Shown here in pieces: positions 12,054 through 24,069 of a stretch of DNA of 64,000 bases. Numbering within the stretch: position 1 is the first letter of the stretch; each line of letters opens with the position of its first letter. The translations under genes and the position numbers were made by a program. The notes under the pieces were generated by a model, which was given only the letters and a program-made list of their open reading frames with translations, searched no databases and was not told where the DNA came from. This stretch comes from Anthopleura xanthogrammica. Lineage: Eukaryota; Cnidaria; Anthozoa; Actiniaria; Actiniidae. Where the stretch lies: contig OZ025210.1 of NCBI GenBank assembly GCA_964019055.1, positions 3,043,047-3,107,046 of the forward strand, in the 5' to 3' direction.

Positions 12054-13453
12054 ACCGAAGTGGCTTATTTATGCTTCAGCGAACACTGCGAACAGAGAAG
12101 TGTTTACAATTAGATGCACATCAAAATCACGTGTAATTTTTCACTCGCGCGGCCGGCGACATGCTCATTTGAAACACCAACTCAACTATTGTTTACAAAA
12201 CACAAGATCCATCCTTTGGCTTTTAGCTCATATAAAAACCAAGTCCTACTATAACGATTTTCAATGTTCAAATTTTAATTTCTGGGAGATTTTTATTTCC
12301 CAGTACATAAGTGCGTCCGAATTTGTTACCATATTTCAATCAGTACTTTAAGACCACTGTGCCTCATAAATTTTTGGTTGTTTTCCTAGGATTCTTTACT
12401 AAAGCGCGCTTCAACCGCTTTCTGTAAGTGTCGGAAAACACCAGAATAGTCTAAACTGCTGGTCGAAACTTTTTTTGCACTGTTGCTAGCTAGCGATAAA
12501 GCCTAGGTTATAATAACCATTCCGTGCAACATGATTTTGTTACTTGTTGCAGAAGTAAAAGCTCTTTGTACTCTCTGCGCGCTCGGGGAAGTAATACTTG
12601 CAATGCAACAACGTTGCGCGACATGTTGAACGATTTTTGTTGCTCGTAGATTTCTATTATTATAAACCCACCTTAATAAAACCAAAAGCCGTAGAACACA
12701 CACAAAACAACCTTACTTTCGTAAACAGTTTCACACAATCTTTTTTATTGGTTTGGTCATTCAAATCATTTACAAATCAATTAAATTTAATTAATGTACG
12801 AAGTATAATTATATCCATTCGTATGATTATTGACAGTAATATTGAAAAGTGATCAATCAGAAAAAATATAACATTAGGTGAGAGATTTTCTGTGTTTTAT
12901 CTTTGTTTTTCCTTCTTTCTTACTTTTTTTCAGGACTTTTTTAAAGTTATAATTTACTTCGGTAAGTACCTACAGTACTTCCCTGAGTCACATGTGCATG
13001 CAGATTTGGTGAATATCAATCAAAGTGTTTCCATGACATTTCCATGAAAACACGAAGGTTTTCCAGTGCATGAGCTTATGTAGACTCTCATGGAAACGCC
13101 TTGACTGACATTCACAAAAACCTACTTCATTGTAACGATAATTCTGAGCTCGCTATTAGGAACGCTATAAAACGTGTATTGTATAATGTTCTGACTTATA
13201 AAAAACAAGTATTTACAAAATTGATAACTTTGGCATGCCACTTGTGTCGCAACGCTTATGCGAGACAAGTTGCAGAGAAAATTGCTCCGTGTAATCGCGC
13301 TTTAAATAAAAGCACGGAGACATGTATATATACAGGAATTGTTTTTCATCGATTTTACATTATTTATATAACATTTTTCCAATCAAAAGGAATGAAAATT
13401 AATATCAAAAAACTACCATCTATTGCAAACTATTTTATTATATTATAATTACA

Positions 13454-13678
13454 TATACAGCTTTTTGCAAAAATTATGGCCGTTTCAAGTATATATACAA
13501 GTATATGAAAAGTGCATCAGAAATTATGGGATATCATTCCTGATATTTTTTCAGAAAGCTCTAGTGATAAGCAACCCGAAAAAAATATCAGCGATGATAT
13601 CCCATAATTTCTGATGCACTTTTGATATACTTGTATATATACTTGAAGCGGCCATAATTTTTGCAAAAAGCTGTATAC
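13454..13678. repeat. Long foldback MITE downstream of paralogue 2
   Basis: Arms of about 100 bases begin tatacagctttttgcaaaaa and end with the inverse. They also share tgcatcagaaattatgggat. The loop is short. Confidence 0.85.
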
Positions 13679-13695
13679 TGTATACTGTATAATAT

Positions 13696-13736
<41 letters not shown>

Positions 13737-13802
13737 ATAAGTCTATGAAATTGAATTGATAATAAATATTTTTGCTATTAAAATTTAATTGAATAAAGTT
13801 TC

Positions 13803-16800
13803 TTAGAATTCAGGACATTCGTCGCCGATGGCCCAATATTTTACACGATTTGTGACCTTCATATTTTCGAGTAAACCATTCATTCGGCCTTCAAACAGTC
13901 CAAACATCCCTCCTGTTGAAACAATAAAGTTCAAAGATCACTTTAAGGAAACTGATGCTTATAGAGAATATACTTGAGGAAGTGGGCTGGTTATATATAT
14001 ATAGCAGCATTCTGCTCCTGGATCCTTAGGGAATTAAATCCCATATCAATGTCAATGCCAGTGTATGCATTTTTCTGCTTTTTAATAAGTTGTCTTAGAT
14101 TGCATCAGCATATCCCCCACCCACACAATTAAATGTCCTATTCCAAGGAAACAACTAGTTGTATGCCGCAGATAAAATACAGGCAGTTTCTTGTTGGGGT
14201 TCGTTTCACTTTCTCATTGCCAACAAGTACAAACCAGTAAGTTCCCTGGTGGGTGATTAAGCTAATATGATACAGCCAGCAGAATTTATTGATCTTGCTA
14301 TTCAAGATTATGTCATTTTCAGGTCATTGTTGGGGTTAATTTCATTTCCGTATTGAGCACAAGCAAAAACAGGTAAGTTCCCTGGTGGGTGATTTAGCTA
14401 TAATATGATACAGCCAGCAGAATTTATTGATCTTGGTATTCAAGAATTTGTCATTTGCAGGTCATTATTAGGGTTAATTTCATTTCCGTATTGAGCACAA
14501 GCAAAAACAGGTAAGTTCCCTGGTGGGTGATTTAGCTATAATATGATACAGCCAGCAGAACTTATTGATCTTGGTATTCAAGAATTTGTCATTTGCAGGT
14601 CATTATTAGGGTTAATTTCATTTCCGTATTGAGCACAAGCAAAAACAGGTAAGTTCCCTGGTGGGTGATTTAGCTATAATATGATACAGCCAGCAGAACT
14701 TATTGATCTTGGTAACTATTCAAGAATATATCATTTGCAGATCATTATTGGGGTTCATTACTTCCTCTTTGAGCACAAGCACAAACAGGTAAGTTCCCTG
14801 GAGGGAGATTTAGCTAATATGATACAGCCAGCAGAACTTATTGATCTTGGTATTCAAGAATATGACATTGTCATTTGCAGGTCAATGTTGGGGTTTTTAA
14901 CTTCCGTATTGAGCACAAGCACAAACAGGTAAGTTCCCTGGAGGGAGATTTAGCTAACATATGATACAGCCAGCAGAACTTATTAATCTTGGTATTCGAG
15001 AATATGTCATTTGCAGATCATTATTGATCGTTTCACTTTCTCATTGCTGACAAGCACAAACAGGCAAGTTCCCTGGGGGGAACTGCCTCAGCTAGACCCT
15101 CCCTAAATGAATAAGCCCTTGCAAATTTTCAAGCAATCCCATTTTATAAGCTACTACCTCCTTCATTAAAGTATGATCAAAGTGTTGCTCACCTGTATGG
15201 ACAAATAACACCTTCTTGCCTTTAAATCTTGAAGGGTTATCTCTCATTTCAGCAAGCATACCACGTACAGTTTTAAGGGTATATACAGGGTCTAATGTTA
15301 TCCCAGTACTGCATGCTACTTCAACAAGGTGTTCTACAAAAATGAGATGCAATTTCAGTTTTTAGAAAACTATAAAATTAATTAAGATAGATCAAAAGAA
15401 GCTAGTTTAAGCTGATCAGGATAAAAAAATCTGAAAGCATATTTGAATATAATTTTGAGTTTCAAGAATGGAAAAAAATTGTATGTATTTTACCTAATTC
15501 CTCTTGTGTTGAGATGCCATATCCGCCACCTTTGTGACCATCCATGATATCTATGATGTCTGATGCTCTTACATGTTCCAATCCTGCCTGGTCCAGATCT
15601 TCTTGGATATGATTGTGTAGGTTTTCAACACTATTTCTGATATTGACTGCGTGGACCCTAAAAAATTACAGCATTTTCTCAGATAAAGATTTAGAACCAA
15701 ACTATACTATTAAAGCCTTTGAATAGTTATATATATGTACATTTTATTGTATATCATTTTCAAAAAGAGCATTTTTGACTTACTTCAGTTTAGAACCAGT
15801 CAAGTAGTTTGCAATAGCAAGACCTGAAGCAGTACCACCACTGCCAGTGGTAACAACAAGGTCTGTATAGTCCTGTAGGGCATTCTGAATACAAAAAAAT
15901 GTAACTTTGCTTCAGTTGTGTGTCGCAAGTGCAGTATTGTTATATTGGTAAATATGGAGCCATTTCCTATTCAGAAATCCCTAAATCACATTTATTAGAT
16001 TTCTTATCTAGGATTGTGAATTATCTTCATTCAATTATAGGTTCATGAGCTGGGCATTTACCAGGATTTTTTTATTTTCTTTTTACTTGAGTCTTAATGG
16101 TATCAGGCAAGAATCCTTGTACTTTGGATGAAACAAATATGAAACAAGCAGGTCTCATGTAATAATTACATGAGACCTGCTTGTTTCATATTTGTTTCAT
16201 CCAAAGTACAAGGATTCTTGCCTGATACCATTAAGACTCAAGTAAAAAGAAAATAAAAAAATCCTGGTATAATTATTGTACTCACCTGTTCAACCAGTTC
16301 TTGGAAACACTGGAAATATGCAAACACTCCTCTGTAACAAGAACCACCTGCTGGGATTACATAAATCCTGGAGTTTTTTTCTTCCCTGAGAAAAATAAAA
16401 TCATTAAAATAAGTTAATTAATGCAGATAAATTGGGGAAAAAAATAACATCTTATTTTCATGGAAAATAGTGAAATGAAATGAAATGGGAAAAAGTGGTC
16501 ATGGATCCATTCAATTACAAATCAATAAAGAAAGTGCAAAAATTCCAGAAAAAAATAAAATTGCTAATATCTAAATATTAAGAAGCTAAAATTTTATTGC
16601 TCTTTTTTAGTCAAAAGTTTATACTCACTCTAATTTCTCCTTTAATTTTTCCATTTTTGGATAGATAGCAACATCATATGGCAGATATTCTGTCAAGATC
16701 ATGTGACTGCCAGTTAATCGGTCAAATAACAGATTGCCAAGGCTTCCAATATCAGTACCCTTAAACCAGTGAATGAAGAAAAATTAATTTGTTGAACTTG

Positions 16801-17413
16801 TAAATTTTTTATTTATGCAAAAAAAAATGGTAATGAAAAGCCACTGAATATACTTAGGAATATATAACTAGATAGAGTTCATTCCTACTCATAGAATTAT
16901 AAGAGCAATTCATTATAGAACCTAACAATACAGTCGTTCTAAGGAACAAATTCCAAAAGAATAAATTTGACATCAAAAAAATTTACGTAACGTTACTAGG
17001 GTGTGGCCGCAATAGCTCTGACCCCCCCAAAACCCATATCTGGTCAAACTTCGTTGAATTGGTAGTCATTCACGGAAGTGGCTAAAAACCCCAGGTCAGC
17101 CTCCTTAAAAGGGTTTTTTAGCAGTCAAATAATTTGTAAATAATCACCTCTTGTCTCTGTCGCATGAAGAGGTAGCACTCCAAACCAAGCTGCTTGGCAG
17201 CAATGGCTGTGCAACGGCAGTGATTGGAGTATGTACTACCCAGGGTAAATACAGTATCAGCTTGAGCTTCCAAAGCTCCAGCTAAGAGAAACTCTAGCTT
17301 ACGAACCTAAGGAGAAAATATATGGATATATAAAATGATCCTAGTTTGAAAACAATGTGTTCATGAGAAGGAAAGTAACAGGAAATAAATAATTTTATCA
17401 TTTTTGTAGAAAT

Positions 17414-17477
<64 letters not shown>

Positions 17478-18577
17478 GGAAGTTCTTATATAGCGCATTT
17501 CAGAATGTCTCAACGCCCTTTAAAATTGTGACCAGTGGAGGACTTTACGAGCTGCATATGAAGGCGCTATTAGCAGCCGTACACGTCAAAAGGTCAAATA
17601 CGTAAAATAATATTATGACGAAGACCACAACACAAAACTGCATGTGATGGGGGGAGAGGGATGTGGGCAGCCTGCACTACAACTGCCGAAATCTGCTAAA
17701 AGTCCTATTCTTATAAAAAAAATTACAAAGACCATATGCATGCAAATTCTATTTACATATTTATTCATTAGGCAAAATGACAAAAGCTGGATTTGTTTCC
17801 CTTTATGATTAAAAGAAATAATCAAACGCAGGCGTAAAACACAACCATAATAGCATTCCAGAAAATTAGAGAAGAAAAAAGGTCGAAGACCAACCTTGTT
17901 GCCAGACATGTTGCTGCCAGTCATGTCATCTCTCTTGATACCAATCTTGAACCCGTTTGGAATATCCGGGAGAAGCCACTCCTGAACTGGTGTATCGTGT
18001 TGTGCAAGCTGTAATTACGATATACAAAAGGATTATCAATGAAGGAAATTTTAATAAAAACAATGTTCATCATTTAACACAAAGATGATGAAAATAATCA
18101 AACGTGTGACGACTGCTCCAGTCACGTAAACGGGGTATATCACGTGTTTTGTGAGAAAGCCACAAAAAGGCACCGATATCTTAATTTTTGATTTTTATGT
18201 AAGCTTACCACTCTTATAAATAAGCTTAAAATTTAATTAGCTTCCTTTGAAATAAAATTTCCCAAAAATCAAGACATTTTCATACTTGATATCTGAAAGA
18301 AAGGCTGATATTTAGCTTGGTCAAGTTAGTTAAGCTTATTTTCTGCCATAAAAGCGAACGAGCGAAAAATCGAATCTAATACTGGCAAGAGACAAGAGCT
18401 TCTAGGTTAGCTGAGAGAAAGAGCTAGAGAGAGAGAGAGAGATACAGGATATTTCATAACCAAAAACAAAAATTAATTTCAGTTTACCTTGACATAGTAT
18501 TTCGGCAGATCCTTGACTTGTTTCGCCCATTCTGGTGCTTCGTATTTGACTAAACGTTTTTGGTTAATGCCTGGCAT
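13803..18577 (-). CDS. D-cysteine desulfhydrase-like PLP enzyme, paralogue 2 (nine exons)
   Basis: Exons, in coding order: 18488-18577, 17895-18008, 17148-17306, 16629-16759, 16286-16385, 15784-15884, 15494-15657, 15193-15333, 13803-13912. Every exon is the same length as in paralogue 1 and the product is again 369 residues. It keeps SGNK (PLP Lys68), the SNHC loop, GSGGTASGL, and Thr at both diagnostic positions (LDPVYT, VHTGG), so D-cysteine desulfhydrase activity is inferred. It starts MPGINQKRL with no targeting peptide. The upstream frame is closed by TGA before any other Met. It resembles paralogue 1 more than paralogue 3. Its introns hold a 138-bp tandem array and a perfect 211-bp palindrome. 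Confidence 0.9.
14140..15075 (+). repeat. 138-bp tandem array of exon-like units in intron 8 of paralogue 2
   Basis: Successive gatacagccagcagaa starts are at 14269, 14407, 14545, 14683, 14821 and 14963, a period of 138 (once 142). On the plus strand each unit has an acceptor-like tttgcag, about 50 bases, then a consensus donor acaggtaagt. The host gene is on the minus strand, so the units are antisense to it. Confidence 0.9.
16059..16269. repeat. Perfect 211-bp palindrome in intron 5 of paralogue 2
   Basis: Two 105-base arms centred on 16164 are identical on inspection. The arms begin taccaggattttttta and meet at tgtaataattaca. It is either a very young foldback element or an assembly artefact. 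Confidence 0.9.
17408..17475. repeat. AAT trinucleotide microsatellite
   Basis: About 22 uninterrupted aat units in intron 2 of paralogue 2. A similar tract lies at 53396-53463. Confidence 0.95.
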
Positions 18578-20127
18578 TGCTGTTGCTTGTAAATTCTTAG
18601 CTGTGAAAAATTCAACTAACTTCTTAGTACGGAGTCTTCAAGAAATGAAGGATTTGGATTTACGAAAACTTTTTTGGGACGGCCTGGTTTGGTATTGACC
18701 AATCACAAGGAACGGTATAATTAAATTACATTGACAGCGTAAAATTACTGCGTGTTGTAATAAACCACCAAGGACAGACATACTTAACCCTAAAAATCAA
18801 ATGCTAGACTTTCATTTTTGAGCAGATATCAAATTTGAAATTGAACTTCGTCGAACGTTTTAACTTCCAGTGATTTGTGAGACGAATAATTTTGTATTGG
18901 GGAGGAAAAACCAGTTTTATAGTCAGGTTTTCGCTTGAGCAATCACGTGCGCAAATGTTCCAGTAAAACTACTATCACATGATGGTCAGTGTTGTTACCC
19001 GCTGTGATGGATTAGTATCGCTGCTAGAAGTCAAATCTCTCTAGTTAGGTTTGTTTTCATTATTATTTGCCTAGGAAAAGTCCTGATAATCATAGAAAAA
19101 TCTAAAAGATTAATTTTTGTAAGTATGGCTAACAAAAAAATGGTGAAATTCACAAATCGGCTGAATGACGTGTTTTAACAATATGACACGTGTTCCAAAG
19201 TTATATAAGACCATTTTTCCCCTGGAGGAAGGGAATAGCAATAAAGAGGGGGAGGGGGGAAGAAGTTTTTGGTAAAGAGAGGGCCAAGGCAAGACATAGC
19301 ATTTTAGCCTGTTGAACAAAATATGGAGAGACATTAACTTCCATTGATTCCTTTTTTCTTAGTTTATTTCACTTCTAAGTAGCTTTCGCTAATACTAGAA
19401 GGTTAGTAAAATAAAGTAAAATATATAAATAGACAAATTTCTTTAAAAATAGATTGAATAGGAAAAAAAATAAATACAACAATAATTAGCAGTTATTCGC
19501 CGAAGGCGAAGTGATTATCGATGAATATTTACCGAGCGGCGAGTCACTGAGCCTGAGGTGAATAATTGTTTTAGTATAAATAAAAAGGTGATTATTTCAA
19601 AAAAGAAAGAAGGAAACAACATTGAAAGTGAAAATATTTTATTTTTTAAAAGCGCGACGGTCACGCTGACAGCCATTTTGTCCGAAAAGGTGATTATCGG
19701 CTGATAATCCGAGATAGAAAACCAATCAGAGCGCGCGATTTTGTATAATCACCTTTGTATTTATACTAAATAATAATAATACTAATAGCAGTGAAATATG
19801 TGAATGACGGAATAAATAGAAAGAATAAGTTTCGGTTGAATTATAGAAATCAGAGATATATAAATTTGTAAAAATAATTTGTAGTATGTAATAGCAATAA
19901 ATTTGTAGAAATATAACCATGAATAATTTGGAGATACTTTATGAATAATTCAATATAGCGCACACGCGGCCCCATCGGCCCCACCCCAAACCTCTACCAC
20001 GTGATGACGTCATATAGTACAATATTTCACCCAAAGTTGCGGGTTTCCTGTGTACTTTCAAAATGGCGGACGAACCTCTCTGAAGGACTCTGTGATTCTT
20101 ACCAGTTTAAAAATTGAACAATATTCC
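18578..20127. other. Divergent intergenic region between paralogues 2 and 3
   Basis: About 1.55 kb separate two head-to-head start codons, so both promoters must lie here. No clear TATA box or shared element was recognised. Between 19495 and 19770 there is a decayed inverted-repeat element with gattatcg/cgataatc and aaggtgatta/taatcacctt arms. Confidence 0.55.
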
Positions 20128-20439
20128 ATGAGTAAATTAATACGTACTGGATTTCTAATAAGAAGAGGTTTTAGTACGATGTCCAGGTTAGAGCCATATG
20201 AACCCCCATCGTGGGCTTCGATGCTCAAGAATATACCAACACATTACGTCAAGGTAGGTAGGCCTCAGACAAACGGGGATATAAGCTTAAAGTGGACTGT
20301 GAATTTTTCTTAATATAATTCAATGGACTTGAATTATGAATTAAGGTGATTCCAGTTTTTTAACTGTTTAACTTATAAATTTTCTCTTTGTATGTATATA
20401 GTTTATAGTTTTCTTCGTATCTTTTTGTATGTACATAGT

Positions 20440-20565
20440 ATATGTTATATTATTTTTATATATTTATATGATACAGGGCGCGCCCCCTCTGGATACCAGC
20501 TTTTAGCTGAATGGGCCACCCTGTGTAAATAAAGGTTACTAAACTAAACTAAACTTAAGTCTTAA
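20440..20565 (+). mobile_element. Probable LINE 3'-end remnant
   Basis: The segment with gggcgcgccccctctggata, gctgaatgggccaccctgtg and aataaaggtt ends in a short taaac/taaact tandem tail. This is the form of a CR1/L2-type LINE 3' end, here in intron 1 of paralogue 3. The assignment rests on the look of the tail only. Confidence 0.45.
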
Positions 20566-21180
20566 TTATCTTATTGATTCTTTACCAGCTGGCACAGAGA
20601 AATACCCCAATTCATCCCTGGCATCTTCCGGGTCTACCAAGTAGCTTTAGTTTGGCCATCAAAAGGGATGACATGACGGGCTGCACACTGTCTGGCAACA
20701 AGGTATTGTATTTACAGACATGTTACTGACTGCTAGTAAAATAATGACAGCATGGGTGGATAAGGTTACTGTTAAACACATCTTCTTTTTTTCTTTCTCT
20801 CCTTTCTTCTCTCCAATATTGTAAATAATGGAATGTCTGTAATCACAGAAATAGCAGAGGCATGGGTCTGAAGGAAATTCAGCTGATGATGATGATGGTG
20901 ATTGTTACTGCTGTGGATTTCCTGTGATCAGTATGGGTTCCCTGTGGTCTGTGGCGTGCATGCGTGGTGTCATTCTCTGGCACGACAACCACAAGGCCAC
21001 TGAGTTTTCACCTTTTCTTACTTTAGCAGCATTTAAATAGCCTTTTTTGGACTTCATAGACTTTCGTAGTACTTCTTTTAGCATTCTTTTGCCTTTAGTA
21101 TGGCTAAAGATTTTATTGTTGCTGCAAATGAGTTGTACTCAGCCTCAAAATCGATTAAAGTTGTGTTAAACTGCCGTGGC

Positions 21181-21353
21181 CAGCTACAGTGATGATAATG
21201 GTGATGATGGTGATGATGATGTGGTAATGATGGTGGTGATGATGATGTTGATGATGTGGTGATGAAGGTGATGGTGGTGATTATGGTGGCAATGATGATG
21301 TTAATGATGGTGATGATGATAATGTGGTAATGATGATGATGATGATGATGATC
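21181..21353. repeat. Imperfect gatgat/ggt trinucleotide microsatellite
   Basis: Interrupted gat, ggt and aat triplets run up to the branch-point region of intron 2 of paralogue 3, about 25 bases before exon 3. Confidence 0.9.
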
Positions 21354-23141
21354 CATAATGTTCTGTTTTGATGTAAAAGGTACGAAAGCTAGAGTTTCTT
21401 TTGGCTGATGCCTTGATCAAGAATTGTGACACAGTATTTACTTCTGGAGGAGTTCAGTCAAATCATTGTCGGGCCACTGCAGTAGCGGCAAGAGAGCTTG
21501 GACTAGACTGTTATCTATTTCTGAGACACAAGGAAGAGGTAACAGTCAATGACAGGGTTTTGAACTTTTTTCCAAATAAGTAAATGTTATAATAATAATA
21601 ATTATTATTATTATTTATTTAAAGTCGATAACGTGGGAAGTGGTCGCCCAATCTTCCGAGCAGCGAGGCTCATGTTAAAAACGCTCCCCCCTGGCGCCCC
21701 ACCTTTTTTATAATATAGTGAGACAATGAGCAAAAATTCCATACATCAGGGCTTTTGTTTTTGGTTTAGAACATTAGAAACCTACCTATATAAGCAAAAT
21801 CCAGATAACAGCAAATTATGTGAAAACAAAATATCAAAGCAAGGACCACGCCAGGAATTAATCCCAGATCTGTCAATCAAGAGCCTGGGTCAAATTATAA
21901 TGAATAGATTTATAATCACATCTTTCACTCTTGTATTCATGTAGCAACTTGAATCAGTTCAGTTCCATCTCCCAAGGACTGGTTTTCAATTCATAGGCAA
22001 CAGAGCAGTATTAAAAATGGGCCCTGATTTTCAAGTATTAAGCTATGTTAGCATGCTATACCCTAGTTTCCAAAGGCTCTCACTCAATTGTCTTTAGTTG
22101 TAGGTTTCATTATTGCTAGGAAACCTGTTTTCTCATGGTAATGAAGCCTACTACCAGGAATCACTGGAGCGAGAGACCCTCCAGAACCCAGGATGTTGCA
22201 GCTGAGACCCCAAAATAGTTTTCAAATACCCAAAAAGTGGGGAGCCAAAATCCCACCAGCCTCTACAGCTCGCATGTTATGGTATACCTTTCTTGCAACT
22301 ACATCATTTGAAGTTTTTAACTATATGTTTGTAGGATTCATCTATTGGATTACCTGGCAATCTTCTTCTTAATCAACTTGTAGGAGCAAAAATTGTGCTT
22401 GTACCAAATGAAAGTTATTTCAAAGATTTAAAACCTAGAATGGAAAGAATGGCTGAAAAACTAAGGCATGTACACAAAATTTGTTGTCATTTCATCTCCA
22501 GGGTGGATCCAGGGACTTTTGAGGGGGAGGGGGGTGGGGGGAGGGGGGAGGGGGGAGGGGGGAGGGGTCCAAATGTTTACTAAGCAAAACCTATTGGACC
22601 TTTTCACGACCATTCACTTCTATCCTCCCCTCTAGTTACATATTAAGAATATATTTCTAAAAACTCTTACTGTCATTCTAAATGTACGTCAAAACTAAGG
22701 TATGACAGGGGGTCCAGACCCCCTACCCCCAACCCTCCCCCTGGATATGCTACTGCATATCCTCCACACTCTGTTTTGAGGTAAAACACATGTACTATAA
22801 GATTGCAACTTTCAAAAGAATCTCATTTTTCTGGTTTTGCAATACCTCTTTTTTTCTTCTTATCCACAGGAACGAAAAAGGCATATCACCATATATCATT
22901 CCTGTTGGTGGATCCAATGCAGTTGGAGTGTTTGGGTATATTACTGCTTTTCAGGAGCTTACACAACAGGTTATTTAGAAAACTTAGGAGAATTTTTACT
23001 AAAAGATCCTTTTGATCCAAGAGGCCATCAGATCTTTACACACTTGATGAATGGGCCAAGTTTTTTTAATTTAACTTGTGTTGAAGAGTGTTCTTGTGTT
23101 GAAAGTGGTTTATTGGGCTCTTTTTATTGATTTGAATCTAT

Positions 23142-23265
23142 TGATGAGGGAGGAAGGGAGGAAGGGAGGAAGGGAGGAAGGGAGGAAGGGAGGAAGGGAG
23201 GAAGGGAGGAAGGGAGGAAGGGAGGAAGGGAGGAAGGGAGGAAGGGAGGAAGGGAGGAAGGGAGG
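23142..23265. repeat. ggaaggga octamer microsatellite
   Basis: About 15 near-perfect copies of the unit gggaggaa lie in intron 5 of paralogue 3, giving a purine-only strand. Confidence 0.95.
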
Positions 23266-23561
23266 GAGGTTGGCTGAAGATATTGCAACCCCTTCCCTCC
23301 CCCCCCCCCCACTGCCCAGCCCAAATTCATCCTGATTCTCTTGATTTCTTGTGTGTTTATAATTGTTATTTTGGTTTAGAATGTTCTTGAAGATTATGAT
23401 GATATCGTAATGTGCATTGGTAGTGCAGGAACAGCATCAGGATTAGCGATTGGGAATTATCTTACAGGATCAAAGCTAAAGTAAGTTGATGTCTGGTATT
23501 GTTGTCGTTGCTGCTAATGCTGTAGCTGCTGTCATTGCTGTTTTTGCATGTCCACCTTCAG

Positions 23562-23733
23562 GGCACAAATTAACTTTTAAACCCACTAGCAAAACCTTCT
23601 AAACTTTTCAGCCCTTCAATTTCTGGACTGTGGTCATACTTGTAAAACTAAATTTAAATTTTTTCTTACCTGCTAAATGCAAAATTTCACTCGCATTTTG
23701 CGAGTTTGCGAGCGTTAAATTTGTGCCTTGACC
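23562..23733. repeat. Short TIR element with gcacaaattaa ends
   Basis: The left end (gggcacaaattaacttttaa) has its inverse at the right (gttaaatttgtgcc). It lies in intron 6 of paralogue 3. Confidence 0.55.
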
Positions 23734-23967
23734 TTTTGTGAAGGCACCTCTTTTTCTTCTTTTGCCTTCACTTTTCTACTAGTACAGGTTTGTATCGGAA
23801 TTAAATTGATAGTAAAAAATGAAAAGGGAAAATGGGAAAGCATAAAGAAGGAGAGACATATCTTTTTTCCCCTCTTCTCAGTCTTTCTCTTTCCTGGCTT
23901 TTTGAAGCCAAGAGAAGAAAGTCATTAAGAGAGTTAGCTGTACAAGCTATCCATCCTATATATATAG

Positions 23968-24069
23968 AGACCTCTTGCAGCACTTTGGAATGCAGCTCTA
24001 TTTTGAAAGAAAAATAATTTGTTTTGTCCTCCAAATTGAGCTGCTTTGACGTCACGTGAAAGAGGTCTA
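23968..24069. repeat. MITE family B, copy 2
   Basis: Arms begin agacctcttgcagcac and end with gaaagaggtct, with agctc..tttgtcctccaaattgagct inside, as in the copies at 8047, 35210 and 37832. Confidence 0.75.

Larger units (their letters stand above)
10145..13802. other. 3.7-kb intergenic region between paralogues 1 and 2
   Basis: No gene is seen. The region is a patchwork of inverted-repeat elements and short satellites, listed separately. A further palindrome at 10621-10714 has arms ctacgagtcaatagccca / tgggctattgactcgtag, and an AT dinucleotide run lies near 13700-13740. It should hold the promoter of paralogue 1 and the 3' end of paralogue 2. Confidence 0.6.

Noticed and set aside
14140..15075. 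CRISPR-like array
   Set aside because: The repeats are contiguous 138-bp units with no distinct spacers, inside an intron of a eukaryotic gene.
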